64,000 nt of DNA. Origin: Siphonodentalium dalli. Its lineage: Eukaryota; Mollusca; Scaphopoda; Gadilida; Siphonodentaliidae. The stretch lies in NCBI GenBank assembly GCA_032622095.1, contig CP136065.1:216360151-216424150 (forward strand), in the 5' to 3' direction. The position numbers and the translations under genes are program-made. The stretch's first letter is position 1, and each line of letters opens with the position of its first letter. This document shows, piece by piece, positions 1 to 9,285 of this stretch. The notes below the pieces were generated by a model that was given only the letters and a program-made list of their open reading frames with translations, was not told the DNA's origin and searched no databases.

Positions 1-168
1 GATGACATCTATTATTCTAATCTAAATTAATGACCTGTGTCTTTGCAAAGATATATCTGCTTCTGTGATGAGAAGAGGTATTACATTGGGAGATGATATG
101 GGTTGGAAGGGATGTTGGTTGATGACAGGGTGGGGGGGGGGTGGGTAGGTATGGGCCATGTGGGAGGG

Positions 169-1725
169 TAGTGTTGAAACGATTATTAAATTAGTCGATT
201 CCGAAATCGGCTAGTCGACTAGTCGGAACACACCCACCACCATTATGCCATCGCGAAAGCAGTGCCGTTGCTGCCGTTACCGAATTACTGGACAATTTAA
301 ACAATCAGGCTATCGAAATACACAATCACAATTATCTTGTTAAAGCCTTCTTTGTTGTCCCTTTGATGCGATAACTGCTTTCGGCACTTAACCCAATGAC
401 CTCAACTCAATATATTTGTCGGCGCCGCGGCGGCTTATTCTTTGAAGTTGAGACGGCCGGCTTTGATAATCAACTTCAAAGAATCCGCGCCTATCGCAAC
501 CGTGTCTATTTCGGCGTGATGACACTGATCTGAGTGATAACTGGTCAACATGTTTGCAGATGTGCAGGACTCAACTTCAATCAAGTTAGTTGTTAGGTGA
601 CATTATTGAAGCACTATGTCAGTATACCTTTAAAGTTTATTTGTAAAATTGTGTGATATTTTTTACAACCACCACATGCATCAACTGACGCATGGTGAGC
701 TTATACGATCGCACGTTCTAGATATATTGTATTATAGATATATTATAGATATAAATATAAAGCCAACCCGCGGTCGGCCATGCCAGCTATGCATCGAATA
801 GCGTCGCGTATTTCGAACTAAACTGGCGAGTCACTTCGGAAATCCCACGTCGTTTATGGGCTGTGTTTGTGAAAAATTACAATGTATTTTAGCACCTCAA
901 ACTTAAATCCTTCGCGCAATTGGACGGTGGCCCTGTTCCCAGAAACGTAATCTGGATGACGCAAATTCCTGGAATCGGGCTAAATATAGAACTTACGACA
1001 TCGCATCGAAATGTACTATTAACATCGCCGGTCTGCGCAGTTTTATTTCTTAAACTGACACGATCGATTGTGTATTCGGGGACTCGCGAGTAAAATTGTA
1101 TATATTTACAATGTACCATGCACGAGAGACAATTATGTACGCGATCAAATCAAACAGTGAAACACGTGCGTTTTGGCGGGAAAATGACTGTCCGTTTGTG
1201 AAGCCAATCGGTAACAAGCATACTGGGCAAGTTCGAAAACAACGATGTTCGATTGTATGTAAGAATCGGTACGGCCCGGTAGACCATACCATATCAATTT
1301 TAAAGGAACATTTTAACACAAAACATATAGAATAATGCACCGGTTTCTGATTGTTGCACGCGCTTCCACTCCGTAATCAGTAGCGTTTCCACGATCGATC
1401 AGGTGTTTGTCACCACCGTTTAGATACATACATCAAATGGATGGTAATTTGATTGTCATAAAACATCATATACCTGGGACAAATTAATAACATATTAACC
1501 TTCAGTGATATTAAGCCAAATAATCACGGCAAATAGTGTTAAATCACGTCTTGCTTTGCGTTCGAAAATGCAAAGTTGGTTACTGGTACTCAAAACAAAC
1601 GGCAAATTATATACGTATATGAGCACAAAACGGTAAGTTTCGGAAGGGGTCCGACTAGTCGACTAGTAGTCGATTCCCTCTGGCGACTAGTCGATTCCTC
1701 AAAACCACTAATCGTTTCAACACTA
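169..1725. mobile_element. hAT-like DNA transposon, non-autonomous, complete ends
   Basis: The left end begins TAGTGTTGAAACGATTA and the right end is its inverted copy, ending in TTTCAACACTA. Both subterminal regions carry repeated GACTAGTCGA-type motifs. The element is flanked by a perfect 8-bp direct repeat TGGGAGGG (161-168 and 1726-1733), the target-site size of hAT elements, and the terminal TAG...CTA matches the Ac/hobo style. Length is 1557 bp. No full transposase is present; one short ORF looks like a decayed BED finger (separate entry). The right target copy runs straight into a 14-G tract. The TSD and inverted ends are seen directly; the superfamily call follows from them. Confidence 0.88.
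1096..1335 (+). pseudogene. Possible BED-type zinc-finger remnant of a hAT transposase
   Basis: This 79-codon ORF lies inside the hAT-like element. Near its C-terminus it reads Cys-Ser-Ile-Val-Cys, then TISILKEH, then His-Phe-Asn-Thr-Lys-His. That resembles the C..C ... T..L..H....H pattern of BED fingers, which sit at the N-terminus of hAT transposases and bind the element ends. The Cys spacing is C-x3-C rather than the usual C-x2-C and the N-terminal part does not look like a BED domain, so it is at best degenerate. No RNase H-like catalytic core follows. The location inside a hAT element is the main support; chance resemblance is possible. Confidence 0.4.
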
Positions 1726-1854
1726 TGGGAGGGGGGGGGGGGGGTTTGGGTAATGGAATGTTTATCATAATTTCATTAAAGAGTAAAGTTTCATAACTCT
1801 GCAGATGTTATAATGGTGTCACTTTTTTTCAAATTTTATAACATGTTTAAATAT

Positions 1855-2195
1855 AATTTTTTATTTTTTTGTTTGTTAAATTGAGCAAGGTCGCCCTGAA
1901 AATTCAAAAAATCTGAATTTAACAAATTTTTTTTTTTTTTTAGTTATGTCACTGGCTCCGCCCACATTCGACCCAGTGACCTCAGTTGAACAAATCTGAA
2001 CCACAGTCACCCAAGGACCCTTTGTACCAAATATGTACCCATTTGGCCCAATGAAATTCAAGAAGAAGTCGCTGTAAGAATTACTATGGTGGAAAAAGAG
2101 TTATGGTCCTAGCTTCGCAACTATTTGACTGGGTGACCTCATTTGAACAAATCTGAATGTGATTCACCTAGGGAACATCCACACCAAATATGAAC
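1855..2195 (+). repeat. Pearl/Helentron-like dispersed repeat, 5' part
   Basis: It contains two diverged modules with phrases such as TTATGTCACTGGCTCCGCCC, GACCTCAGTTGAACAAATCTG and CACACCAAATATGAACC. The same phrases recur in the longer copy at 58530-59405 and in a fragment at 56570-57070. The copy is cut at 2195 by a TA-type MITE. There is no coding potential. The exact 5' end is not resolved. Confidence 0.7.
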
Positions 2196-2386
2196 CCTCA
2201 ACCACAGCAGAATTATGGGTCATTTTTCAGGATTTTGTCGGAAATATGGCTTATTGCCATTCATCGGAAAGCTCTCAGTGAGAGCTTTCCAATGAATGGC
2301 AACAAGCCATATTTCCGACTAAATCCTGAAAAATTACCCATAATTCTGATGTGGTTAAAGAGTCGATTATTTAGGGCATTACTGTA
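2196..2386. mobile_element. TA-type MITE (CAGTAATGC family), left end truncated
   Basis: This is a near-perfect foldback. AACCACAGCAGAATTATGGG on the left pairs with the right arm, which continues through GAGTCGATTATTTAGGGCATT to ACTGTA. The centre is CATCGGAAAGCTCTC/GAGAGCTTTCCAATG. The outer ~28 bp of the left end are missing compared with the copies at 3808 and 15537. The TIR and TA ends suggest a Tc1/mariner-type MITE. Confidence 0.8.
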
Positions 2387-3110
2387 GGTCGACAAATACA
2401 CAAAATATTGGTATACCGGCTCCATATGCCATGGTCACAGCCATTTTCCAGCTGTTTTTTATTTTTCGCACTGAAGTGAAACAAACGCACTCTATTTCTA
2501 CCATATGATATAGAATAGACTAACACAGGAATGCTCTTTTCTGTTCCATGCCATGCACATGGATATTTGTTTGGGACATCACCAATATTTACATACTAGT
2601 AGATTCTTGATCACATTCGGTTGGGTTGAATTTTGTCAATCACACCATTTAAAATACTCGAAGATATACTATTGAAACAAAGCTAAAATTATATGGTGAA
2701 TTAAAAGGGAAAATTAAATGAAAGTAAAAGTTAATACATGTGTTAAACAGTCTAAACTCGCACGCTCATAACAGACTCTGGTAAACAGCTAAGTTTGAAT
2801 AACACCCTTTGCAATGCATTTAGGTATTACATGTGGAAAACGTGAAAAAATATTTTTTTGCCCAATTTCGATAGACCAAGATAAACCAGTTACTTATAAA
2901 ATCACAACTTTTTTCGCCAACTATTATATATTAGAAAAACAGTATTTATTTTATTGTTTTATAGATATAAAGTCATTGATTCCATTTGTTATACCAGTAA
3001 GGACTGTTTCTGAACTGAATGCAAGATCAGTAGAAAAGTAAACTAATTGTTGATGATGGGTACTACACCACTGCATTCAGGGCTTATATTTCATCCAATT
3101 TCATGAGCAA
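2387..3110. other. AT-rich stretch, no feature recognised
   Basis: This is probably intron or flanking DNA of the SLC6 gene. I searched the minus strand for a third SLC6 exon (transmembrane helix 3) and found none in phase. No repeat copy was recognised here. Confidence 0.5.
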
Positions 3111-3124
3111 GCCTGATTATAGTG

Positions 3125-3490
3125 TGCCTGTCTTCTGCAGAATGAGGTCCCCAGAGGGTGCTCAGGCTCACCTTAATTGAAAGTTTCATTACGGGTATTA
3201 TCAAATTTCTATATAAATATAAAATATTCACATAGATTATATTTCTTTTTTAGTTTAGTTTATATATATCCCCAAATTGGCAGACAACACATTGCATAAT
3301 CGAGGTTCCCAATGGGTGTACATCACAATATTCACCATTTGGGAACTTCAATCTGAGTCAATGTCTCCCATAGCAGATGAGGCCTAAGCAGAATGAGGTC
3401 CCAAGAGGATGAATTTGGTGATGCTAGCCCGCTATACAGGTAGCATCACTAAATTCACCCTCTGGGAACCTCATCCTGCAAATGACAGAC
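3125..3490. repeat. AGAATGAGGTC...CACCCTCTGGG foldback repeat
   Basis: At 3390-3477, AGAATGAGGTCCCAAGAGGA...GAATTTGGTGATGCTAGC is followed closely by its inverted copy, GCATCACTAAATTCACCCTC then TGGGAACCTCATCC. A looser unit precedes it at 3140-3175. The same motif set is expanded at 57060-58190. It is a dispersed foldback family with no coding content. Confidence 0.7.
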
Positions 3491-3646
3491 ACACTAAAAA
3501 AAATTCAGTCACCCCTACATTTTTTTCTATGTCACTGGGGGCATCACTATATATTTTTTTTAGACATGACTGTCCAGCTATGTATCTCTCCTATGTCTGA
3601 TCAATAAATATATAACACACAGAGAGCCATAAATAGACAACCTTAC

Positions 3647-3778
3647 CTTTGAACAATGGACTCATTCTCCATACTGTGATAGGACTAAGACTGGCAAATT
3701 GTCCATATGAAACCTCCAGGAAAAACAATGGAAATCCACACAAAACCAGGAATACGCAGTATGGGATTAGAAAGGCTC
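3647..3778 (-). CDS. SLC6 neurotransmitter/amino-acid transporter, exon 3 (TM2)
   Basis: This 132-bp minus-strand exon sits between a strong acceptor (CTTTTTCTTTTCCAG) and the donor AAAG|GTAAGG. With one base carried from the previous exon it encodes 43 residues (predicted 73-115) beginning [20 protein letters not shown] and ending with [10 protein letters not shown]. The GGGAFLIPY, FFLE and GQFAS segments are the TM2 signature of the Na+/Cl- dependent SLC6 family, which imports neurotransmitters, amino acids or osmolytes at the plasma membrane. Tyr78 matches the conserved TM2 Tyr of the chloride/sodium-1 region and Glu93 the conserved TM2 Glu. The exon is phase 1 at both ends, so it joins exon 2 as Gly-Gly-Gly. 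Downstream exons are not in the window. Subfamily and substrate cannot be decided from 115 residues; glycine, GABA or a related member are all possible. Confidence 0.9.
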
Positions 3779-3807
3779 CTGGAAAAGAAAAAGAAAGACC
3801 ATAGAAC

Positions 3808-4002
3808 TACAGTAATGCTCTAATTAATCGACTCCTTATCCACAGCAGAATTATGGGTAACTTTTCAGGATTTGGCCGGAAATATGGCTTGTTGCCATTC
3901 ATCGGAAAGCTCTGGCAACAAGCCATATTTCCAACTAAATCCTGAACAGTTACCCATAATTCTGCTGTGGTTAGGGAGTCGAATAATTAGGGCATTACTG
4001 TA
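3808..4002. mobile_element. TA-type MITE (CAGTAATGC family), full copy in SLC6 intron 2
   Basis: The ends are TACAGTAATGCTCTAA and TTAGGGCATTACTGTA, with long foldback arms through CCACAGCAGAATTATGGGTA. It lies within the 754-bp intron between SLC6 exons 2 and 3, and its edge is 29 bp upstream of the exon 3 acceptor. It is non-coding and about 195 bp. The likely superfamily is Tc1/mariner, from the TA ends. Confidence 0.85.
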
Positions 4003-4532
4003 TTTCGACCAAACCTGAATCTCTTATAAAACAAGACAGTCAATGACTGTGGCGTTGCTTAATACCAGACTATCAGGACTGAGAAGACTGGAACTTTTAA
4101 GTCTACTGCAGTCTGTACAATTAAAAATAACTTTAAAACATGAACTCACTCTCAGCTACGCTAAGCTGAGTCAAAACTGTGATTATACAAACTTTGTTAC
4201 CAAATATAGTGCATACCACATGTCGATGTTCAATGATTGGTCCAACTGTCACATGGTATAGATAGGTAGAAAACGCACATGTGGGATGCCGACAATTGAA
4301 TGGTTTGATTGGATGATACCGTCCATCCGAAGTGGACAAATTGTGATGTCCATTTTTTCCTTGGGAGGTGACTGACAGAAATTCATCTGTAAAATGGCCA
4401 ACCATTGAAAATATAGTTTATAATATTCAAAACATTTTTGTCCAGTATATTTCTTCATTTAGAAGACCATGAAATATTCAGATGTACACTGTACAAAGAG
4501 TCTTTTTTCAATAAATTATTATATTGGCTTAC
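4003..4532 (-). other. Remainder of SLC6 intron 2
   Basis: This is intron sequence between the MITE and exon 2. The segment 4030-4098 (AACAAGACAGTCAATGACTG and onward) recurs in diverged form at 56078-56146, marking a small dispersed repeat. Nothing else was recognised. Confidence 0.6.
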
Positions 4533-4716
4533 CTCCTCCACTCATGTAACACAGGTACGGGAACCTCCAGATATTCCCGAGGCCGACTGCATAGCCGATA
4601 CATGAGAGAATAAAGTCCATCCGCCCGGACCAGTTACCTCGAACTTTATTTTCATCTCCACTGAGTGAACTGGATGTGCTGGCACTCGAACTCTCAATCT
4701 CCCCATTAACAAATTT
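4533..4716 (-). CDS. SLC6 neurotransmitter/amino-acid transporter, exon 2 (TM1)
   Basis: This 184-bp minus-strand exon lies between acceptor GACATCTATTCCAG and donor GGAG|GTAAGC. It encodes predicted residues 11-71: a Ser/Glu-rich cytosolic stretch, then [20 protein letters not shown], then [16 protein letters not shown]. The [14 protein letters not shown] block is the most conserved motif of the SLC6 (LeuT-fold) family. It is the unwound TM1 that binds substrate and both sodium ions. By alignment with LeuT, Gly51 and Val54 contribute to Na2, Ala53 and Asn58 to Na1, and Arg61 is the extracellular-gate arginine. The exon starts in phase 0, matching exon 1, and ends in phase 1, matching exon 3. 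A hAT element is inserted 31 bp upstream of its acceptor. Family assignment is firm; the exact member is not determined. Confidence 0.93.
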
Positions 4717-4747
4717 CTGGAATAGATGTCAGAAAGATATATGAGTA

Positions 4748-5592
4748 TAGGGCCCTGCGAATCAGGGGTTTTCATTTCGAATCGAATCTCGAATCGGGTA
4801 AGATATTCGAATTAAAATCAAATCTCGAATCGAATCGTAATATAGAGTATCAACAGTTCGGGAAACACTTAAATTGGTATCTGTAATGAAACGAAAACAT
4901 CTTAACTTATCACCAATGGATTGTAAGTTACCTATAACAATATTAATGCATCTTCTGTGCAATACACATGCATCTCATTTTCCTCATAAATATTGATGGG
5001 TGCACACATGTATCATTGAATGCAATGAGTGGTCGATGGGGAGTGCTTTCGAAGTCTCGTAGTTGACAAACTTCGACGATCTCCATGTTGTACTGAAATC
5101 TGCCATTTAAATTGTATCATGCTGAACTCCTTGACCTATATATATGGCAGTACTGTATATGGAATGGAGACTTTGAGGTTTGCCGATTGAGTTTGGCAGT
5201 AATTCCATTGTGACATTCCTTTCAACGCCTGGACTCTCGGAGTCATGTTGGGTTTACATCATTCTTACTGAGATAATAATGAATTAAATAATTGCCAGGG
5301 TGGTTCATTAATAGATCATTTGTGACAGTGTTGTCTGTATGTGGATGTACATGTATTCAATTAATAGTATCACGAAAATTCTTAGCACAAGCGTAATGGT
5401 GTAAGTACTCAGTAGTAATGGTGTAAGTACTCAGTAGTAATGGTGTAAGTACATGTACTCAGTAGTAATGGTGTAAGTACTCTGTAGTCTATATAAGCTG
5501 TGTGAATGCAGTCAATGCACTTGGGATAACATATTCGATAAAATTTGAATCAGGGCCGCCAATTTTGAATCGAATCGATTCGCAGGGCCCTG
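4748..5592. mobile_element. hAT-like non-autonomous element with 8-bp TSD
   Basis: The left end is TAGGGCCCTGCGAATC and the right end is the inverted form CGCAGGGCCCTG. The flanking direct repeats are TATGAGTA (4740-4747 and 5593-5600), a perfect 8-bp target duplication typical of hAT. The subterminal regions are rich in CGAATCGAATC motifs. The interior, 845 bp in all, has no transposase ORF and contains a small tandem repeat. It sits in SLC6 intron 1, close to the exon 2 acceptor. Confidence 0.88.
5394..5489. repeat. Short tandem repeat, four copies of TAATGGTGTAAGTACTC unit
   Basis: Four head-to-tail copies of a roughly 22-bp unit (TAATGGTGTAAGTACTCAGT). The third carries a small insertion, CATGTA. 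It lies inside the hAT-like element. No function is inferred. Confidence 0.85.
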
Positions 5593-5863
5593 TATGAGTA
5601 CATTCCTGACACTTTTACATCCACCCCCAAAACTGAGTCCCCCTTGAGTCGCAAGTTTCCATCAGATAAGTCAACCTTTCATATATTACTAGTACTATCA
5701 CGAAATTCCAACCTACATGTAGCAGTCCACTATCAATAGGGTAGGATTTTTCCCCCCAACTGATAGCCATGCATTTTCAGTCTAAAACGTTGACTGAATA
5801 TAGTAAAATATGTATGACCATTGTTCTAACATCAACATATTTTTAAAGATGCATAAACTGAAT
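5593..5863. other. Intron sequence, nothing recognised
   Basis: Intron 1 of the SLC6 gene between two transposon remnants. It has no ORF or repeat that I can place. Confidence 0.4.
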
Positions 5864-6283
5864 AAGCGTCCCTCAACTACTATTTATTTGGATTCAGGGG
5901 TAAAAATATTTGATTCGAGTCGCGGAACCCACCTATCAAAGCTCAGCATTATTAGATATAAATTTTTTAAATGTATTTTTTACCATCAAGAATTATCAGT
6001 GACCCAGTAAAGTCGATGAGCCGACAGTCTCAGAACAAATTGCGGAATGAAGATGGATAACTCTAAAATCAAGAGGCTTTTTGTTGATAATAAGGCCAAA
6101 TTTCTTCAAACGACATGTTGATAAATAACACGTTTTGGACAATTATATACAGTTGACATTGGTTAACATTATTTTTGGGCAATTAATCGATTCTGATAAC
6201 TGAAGCGGCATTTCTAAAAAATGTTGTAATTGGAATCTGATTACAGTATATGGGGACAATCGATTCGGATTGAGTACCGTTAA
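5864..6283. mobile_element. TTAA MITE (GGTACTCAATCC family), left end truncated
   Basis: The body shares CTACTATTTATTTGGATTCA, TATTTGATTCGAGTCG and ACCCACCTATCAAAGCTCAG with the full copies at 15006, 44574 and 61231. The right end is GATTCGGATTGAGTACCGTTAA. The left terminal repeat is missing. Non-coding. Confidence 0.7.
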
Positions 6284-6330
6284 CAATAACTATTAGAACA
6301 AACATTTGATTTAGTCTGAATTTCCAACTG

Positions 6331-6740
6331 CTTTTTATGTGTACCCATATCATAGTATGGTACACATACATGTAGTGTCGATGTCCAGATTGACCACTCG
6401 TCGTTCGTCCATCTGTCTGTAGACACTTTACACATAATGCGATAACTCAAACATTTTCTGTCCGAACGGAACCAAATTTTGTATATGGGTTTCTCAGACC
6501 AAAACAGATCGAGTTGAAATTTGGGTTTGATCCAAGTTTTTTTTAATGGAGTTATAGCCCTTTGACATATAATTCACACATGCTTCGATAAATCAACCAT
6601 TTTTCATCTGATAGGAACAAAATTTGGTTTGTGAGTTTCTCAACTCAAAATACAGATCAAGTTTGAATATGGGTTAGATCCGATTTGTTATACCAGAGTT
6701 ATGGCCCTTTTTTCCAACTAAGAATTGAACAGATTTGAGG
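6331..6740 (+). repeat. Dispersed repeat with GAGTTATGGCCCTTTT modules
   Basis: It starts with TTTTTATGTGTACCCATATC and an ATAGTATGGTACACAT motif. It continues through AACTCAAACATTTTCTGTCC, TTTCTCAGACCAAAACAGAT and two modules ending in TTATAGCCC/TTATGGCCC. Other copies are at 7118-7312 (+), 10530-10757 with 12127-12299 (minus, split by a Mutator-like element), and 41945-42046 with 44104-44440 (split by a PIF/Harbinger-like element). The class is not established; a Helentron- or pearl-like origin is possible. Confidence 0.7.
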
Positions 6741-7117
6741 TTTGATAACCCAAGTAGCTTACAATTACAAGCTTAACTGCAATAGAGAGACCAGCAATAA
6801 TGTTGTGTCTTATTGAATTACAGTTATTCTTAGCCACCATATATACCACATAGCAGTGAAGCTATAACCCATTCATGATTCAATGGACTCACCCATTCAG
6901 TTCTAAAAGTTTTAATTGGAATAGTTCATTTGTAGGGATGTTCTCATTATATTTTTCAATTAATCATTCTTCTATTATATCTCCAGGTATCTCCTCATTC
7001 ACTTGCATGAATTTCTGTAGTTAAAAATTAACACTTCTCAACATTCCTGATATGTCTCATTTTATATTGGTTTATTTTGACACACTCTTTGCCCCTATTG
7101 ATTGATTAATTTATTTT
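6741..7117. other. Intron sequence, nothing recognised
   Basis: AT-rich intron DNA with no ORF, repeat or splice-flanked exon that I could support. Confidence 0.4.
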
Positions 7118-7312
7118 GATTTTTATGTGTACCCATACCATAGTAAGGTACCGGTACACATATTGTCGACATCTGGATTGACCACTCGTCGTCCGTCCGT
7201 CTGTCGGTAGAACTTTATGCATGGTGCAATAACTCAAACATTTTTTTATTCGATCAAAACCAAATTTTTTATATCTGTTTCTCAGCCCAAAATACAGATC
7301 GAGTTAAAAATG
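7118..7312 (+). repeat. Second, truncated copy of the GTGTACCCATACC dispersed repeat
   Basis: It matches the start of the copy at 6331 through GATTGACCACTCGTCGTCCG, AACTCAAACATTTTT and CTCAGCCCAAAATACAGATC. It stops abruptly where the inverted-repeat element begins at about 7313, which suggests interruption by that insertion. Confidence 0.7.
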
Positions 7313-7314
7313 GG

Positions 7315-8424
7315 TTAAACATCTGCCGATCATGATCGGCGTCTCGTTTTTTAGGCATGTCAAAGTTTGACATATGCCCATGGGGGAGAGAGGGGGTGTC
7401 CAAATTATAATTTCCAACTGTACAGCCATTTGTAGACAAAATTTCCAACTCCAAATGAAAAACTTAATTTATACCCCTCCCTGCCCCCCCCCCCCCCCAT
7501 TACTTTTTCCTATTCTTTTTCCGACTGATTAGAAATTTCCAAATTAACACCCCACAACCCCCCCCCCTATTGTTGGAAAATTTCCAATTGAAACCTGGCA
7601 TTAACAGTCTACAATATTAACTGACAGTAGAAGAATGTTAGAATCTTGGTCAATTAGCATTGATTCAGGCATGAAAATTCCAAATGTAGGGGGGGGAGGG
7701 GGGGGGAGTTATAAAAATTTGAAAGAAGGTATGTCGTGGTGGGTGGATGGTCCGTGAGGCAATAAATGCATTTTAACAACCTCTTGCAAATTTTGTACTA
7801 AAGACCGTATGTGCCCATATTTGATATTTGTGTCAGTCTAAAACACATTACTGCAAAATCACCATAATTATATTACTTGGACCTCATATGGGCCTAAGTG
7901 GAGATAACATTAAAGGTACTCAATCCGATCAGAGGGTCCCCATATCATCAAGATACTACAACAACAACATTTCAAAATACGCTTTACATGTACATGTAGT
8001 TAACAGAATCGATTAATTGCAACAAAATAATTCTAACCACTGTCAACTATGGTATTATTAAATTTTCCAAAACATGTTATTTATCAACATTTTGCTCAAC
8101 GAAATATGGCCGTATTGTCACCTGAGTATTCACAAAATTTGGCCATATTACCACTTGTTTTTTACAGTTATCCATCATCATCCGCAATTTTTACCGAGAC
8201 CATCCTTTTAACAGCGTCTTTCTGGGCCACCAAACAATTGAAATAACAAACTTAAAAAATTGATATCTGATCACTCTGAGCTTTGATGAATTGGAGCTTA
8301 AAACTGATATGTCATGAATATGTCTACACAATGTCAACAGTAAGTGGAAAGTTGGGATTAAGTTCACTATCCTGAGATCAGCTTATTATATAACGAGAGG
8401 CCGATTACGATCGGCAGATGTTAA
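7315..8424. mobile_element. Inverted-repeat element with TTAA at both ends
   Basis: Left TTAAACATCTGCCGATCATG is matched by the inverted right end ATCGGCAGATGTTAA. The pairing continues inward as GATCGGCGTCTCG against CGAGAGGCCGATTACGATC. TTAA lies at both edges (7315-7318, 8421-8424). The adjoining ATGGG/CCCAT also pair, so the true end could be a few bases further out. The interior has C-rich and G-rich tracts (15 C at 7484-7498) and GGAAATTTCCAAC motifs, and carries a nested TTAA MITE. No transposase is visible. PiggyBac-like origin is an inference. Confidence 0.55.
7910..8290. mobile_element. TTAA MITE (GGTACTCAATCC family), right end truncated
   Basis: Begins TTAAAGGTACTCAATCCGAT and follows the family through TTTATCAACATTTTGCTCAA and GGGCCACCAAACAATTG to CTGATCACTCTGAGCTTTGA. 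The right terminal repeat is missing. It is nested inside the 7315-8424 element. Confidence 0.75.
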
Positions 8425-9026
8425 CCCATCCCTTGGCGATAGTAAATTACTATGATCGGAATCATAAATGATTTTGATGTTGAATTATAGAGTATACTGT
8501 TATGTACTATTATAGACAACTGTACATAAAACAAATTACTGGAATTTATGGGTCACTCGCATTTATATAATAGAATGCACTGGCACAGGATCTGTAATGC
8601 TGCACCACCACAGCCTTGGGTTAAATGTGAAAAAGGTGACCTGGACATGGAATACTTGGGTTAAGAGAGTCCAATTTAAGTTTACAATGATAATATCTCA
8701 AACTCTACCAACAACACCCATCAAGATAAAGACACCTCACTGCTGACCCATTACTATCAATTATATAGCAGAGCTGTCAACAAATCACAGACATTGTTTA
8801 TATTGATGCTGGCATCTCTATTAATACAATAACATTTATAATGACCTCAGACCATCTGTAGAGTTATATATTCAGCTGTGCAATGCAGCATCCAGCAAAC
8901 TTTTAAAAGCACTGTTTTATCAGGAAATCTTTCACAGACTGTCCATCATAATTAACTGGTCTGTGGGATACAGTCTATCACCAAATAAATAACATTATAT
9001 TAACCAGTGGCAATCTATATAGTACA
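8425..9026. other. Intron sequence, nothing recognised
   Basis: SLC6 intron 1 sequence without a recognisable element. One short segment, 8540-8580, contains TATATAATAGAATGCACTGG, loosely like the shared MITE hairpin but not a convincing copy. Confidence 0.4.
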
Positions 9027-9285
9027 TATAGGTTATCACCACCATGTGTGTTTCTGAGATCCGTATTCAAATCGAGCTGCCTTCTCTGGGCAGTCTATCG
9101 ACGAGTCCGTAGGACGAGTCGATAGACAGCCCAGAGAAGGCAGCGTGTTTCTGAGATCCGTATTCAAATCGAGCTGCCTTCTCTGGGCAGTCTATCGACG
9201 AGTCCGTAGGACGAGTCGATAGACAGCACAGAGAAGGCAGCGAGACTTGAATACGGATATCGGAAACACACAGGGTGATGATATT
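9027..9285. mobile_element. Foldback element with duplicated hairpin core
   Basis: The outer arms pair TATCACCACCATGTGTGTTT and GAGATCCGTATTCAA on the left with TTGAATACGGAT and GAAACACACAGGGTGATGATA on the right. The core unit, GAGCTGCCTTCTCTGGGC, then GTCTATCGAC, then GAGTCCGTAGGACGA, then GTCGATAGAC, is itself a perfect hairpin. It occurs twice in tandem (9047-9144 and 9145-9241). The loop resembles hammerhead ribozyme stem II but lacks the invariant bases around it (see findings). Non-coding. Confidence 0.75.

Noticed and set aside
2400-2460. Possible SLC6 exon 4 (WKMAVTMAYGAGIPIFCVFV frame on the minus strand)
   Set aside because: The only nearby acceptor (AAAAACAG) gives a stop in the phase required by exon 3, and the residues do not match TM3 of the family.
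9060-9140. Functional hammerhead ribozyme
   Set aside because: The stem II segment matches, but the conserved CUGA start and GAAA end are absent on both strands, so cleavage is not expected.
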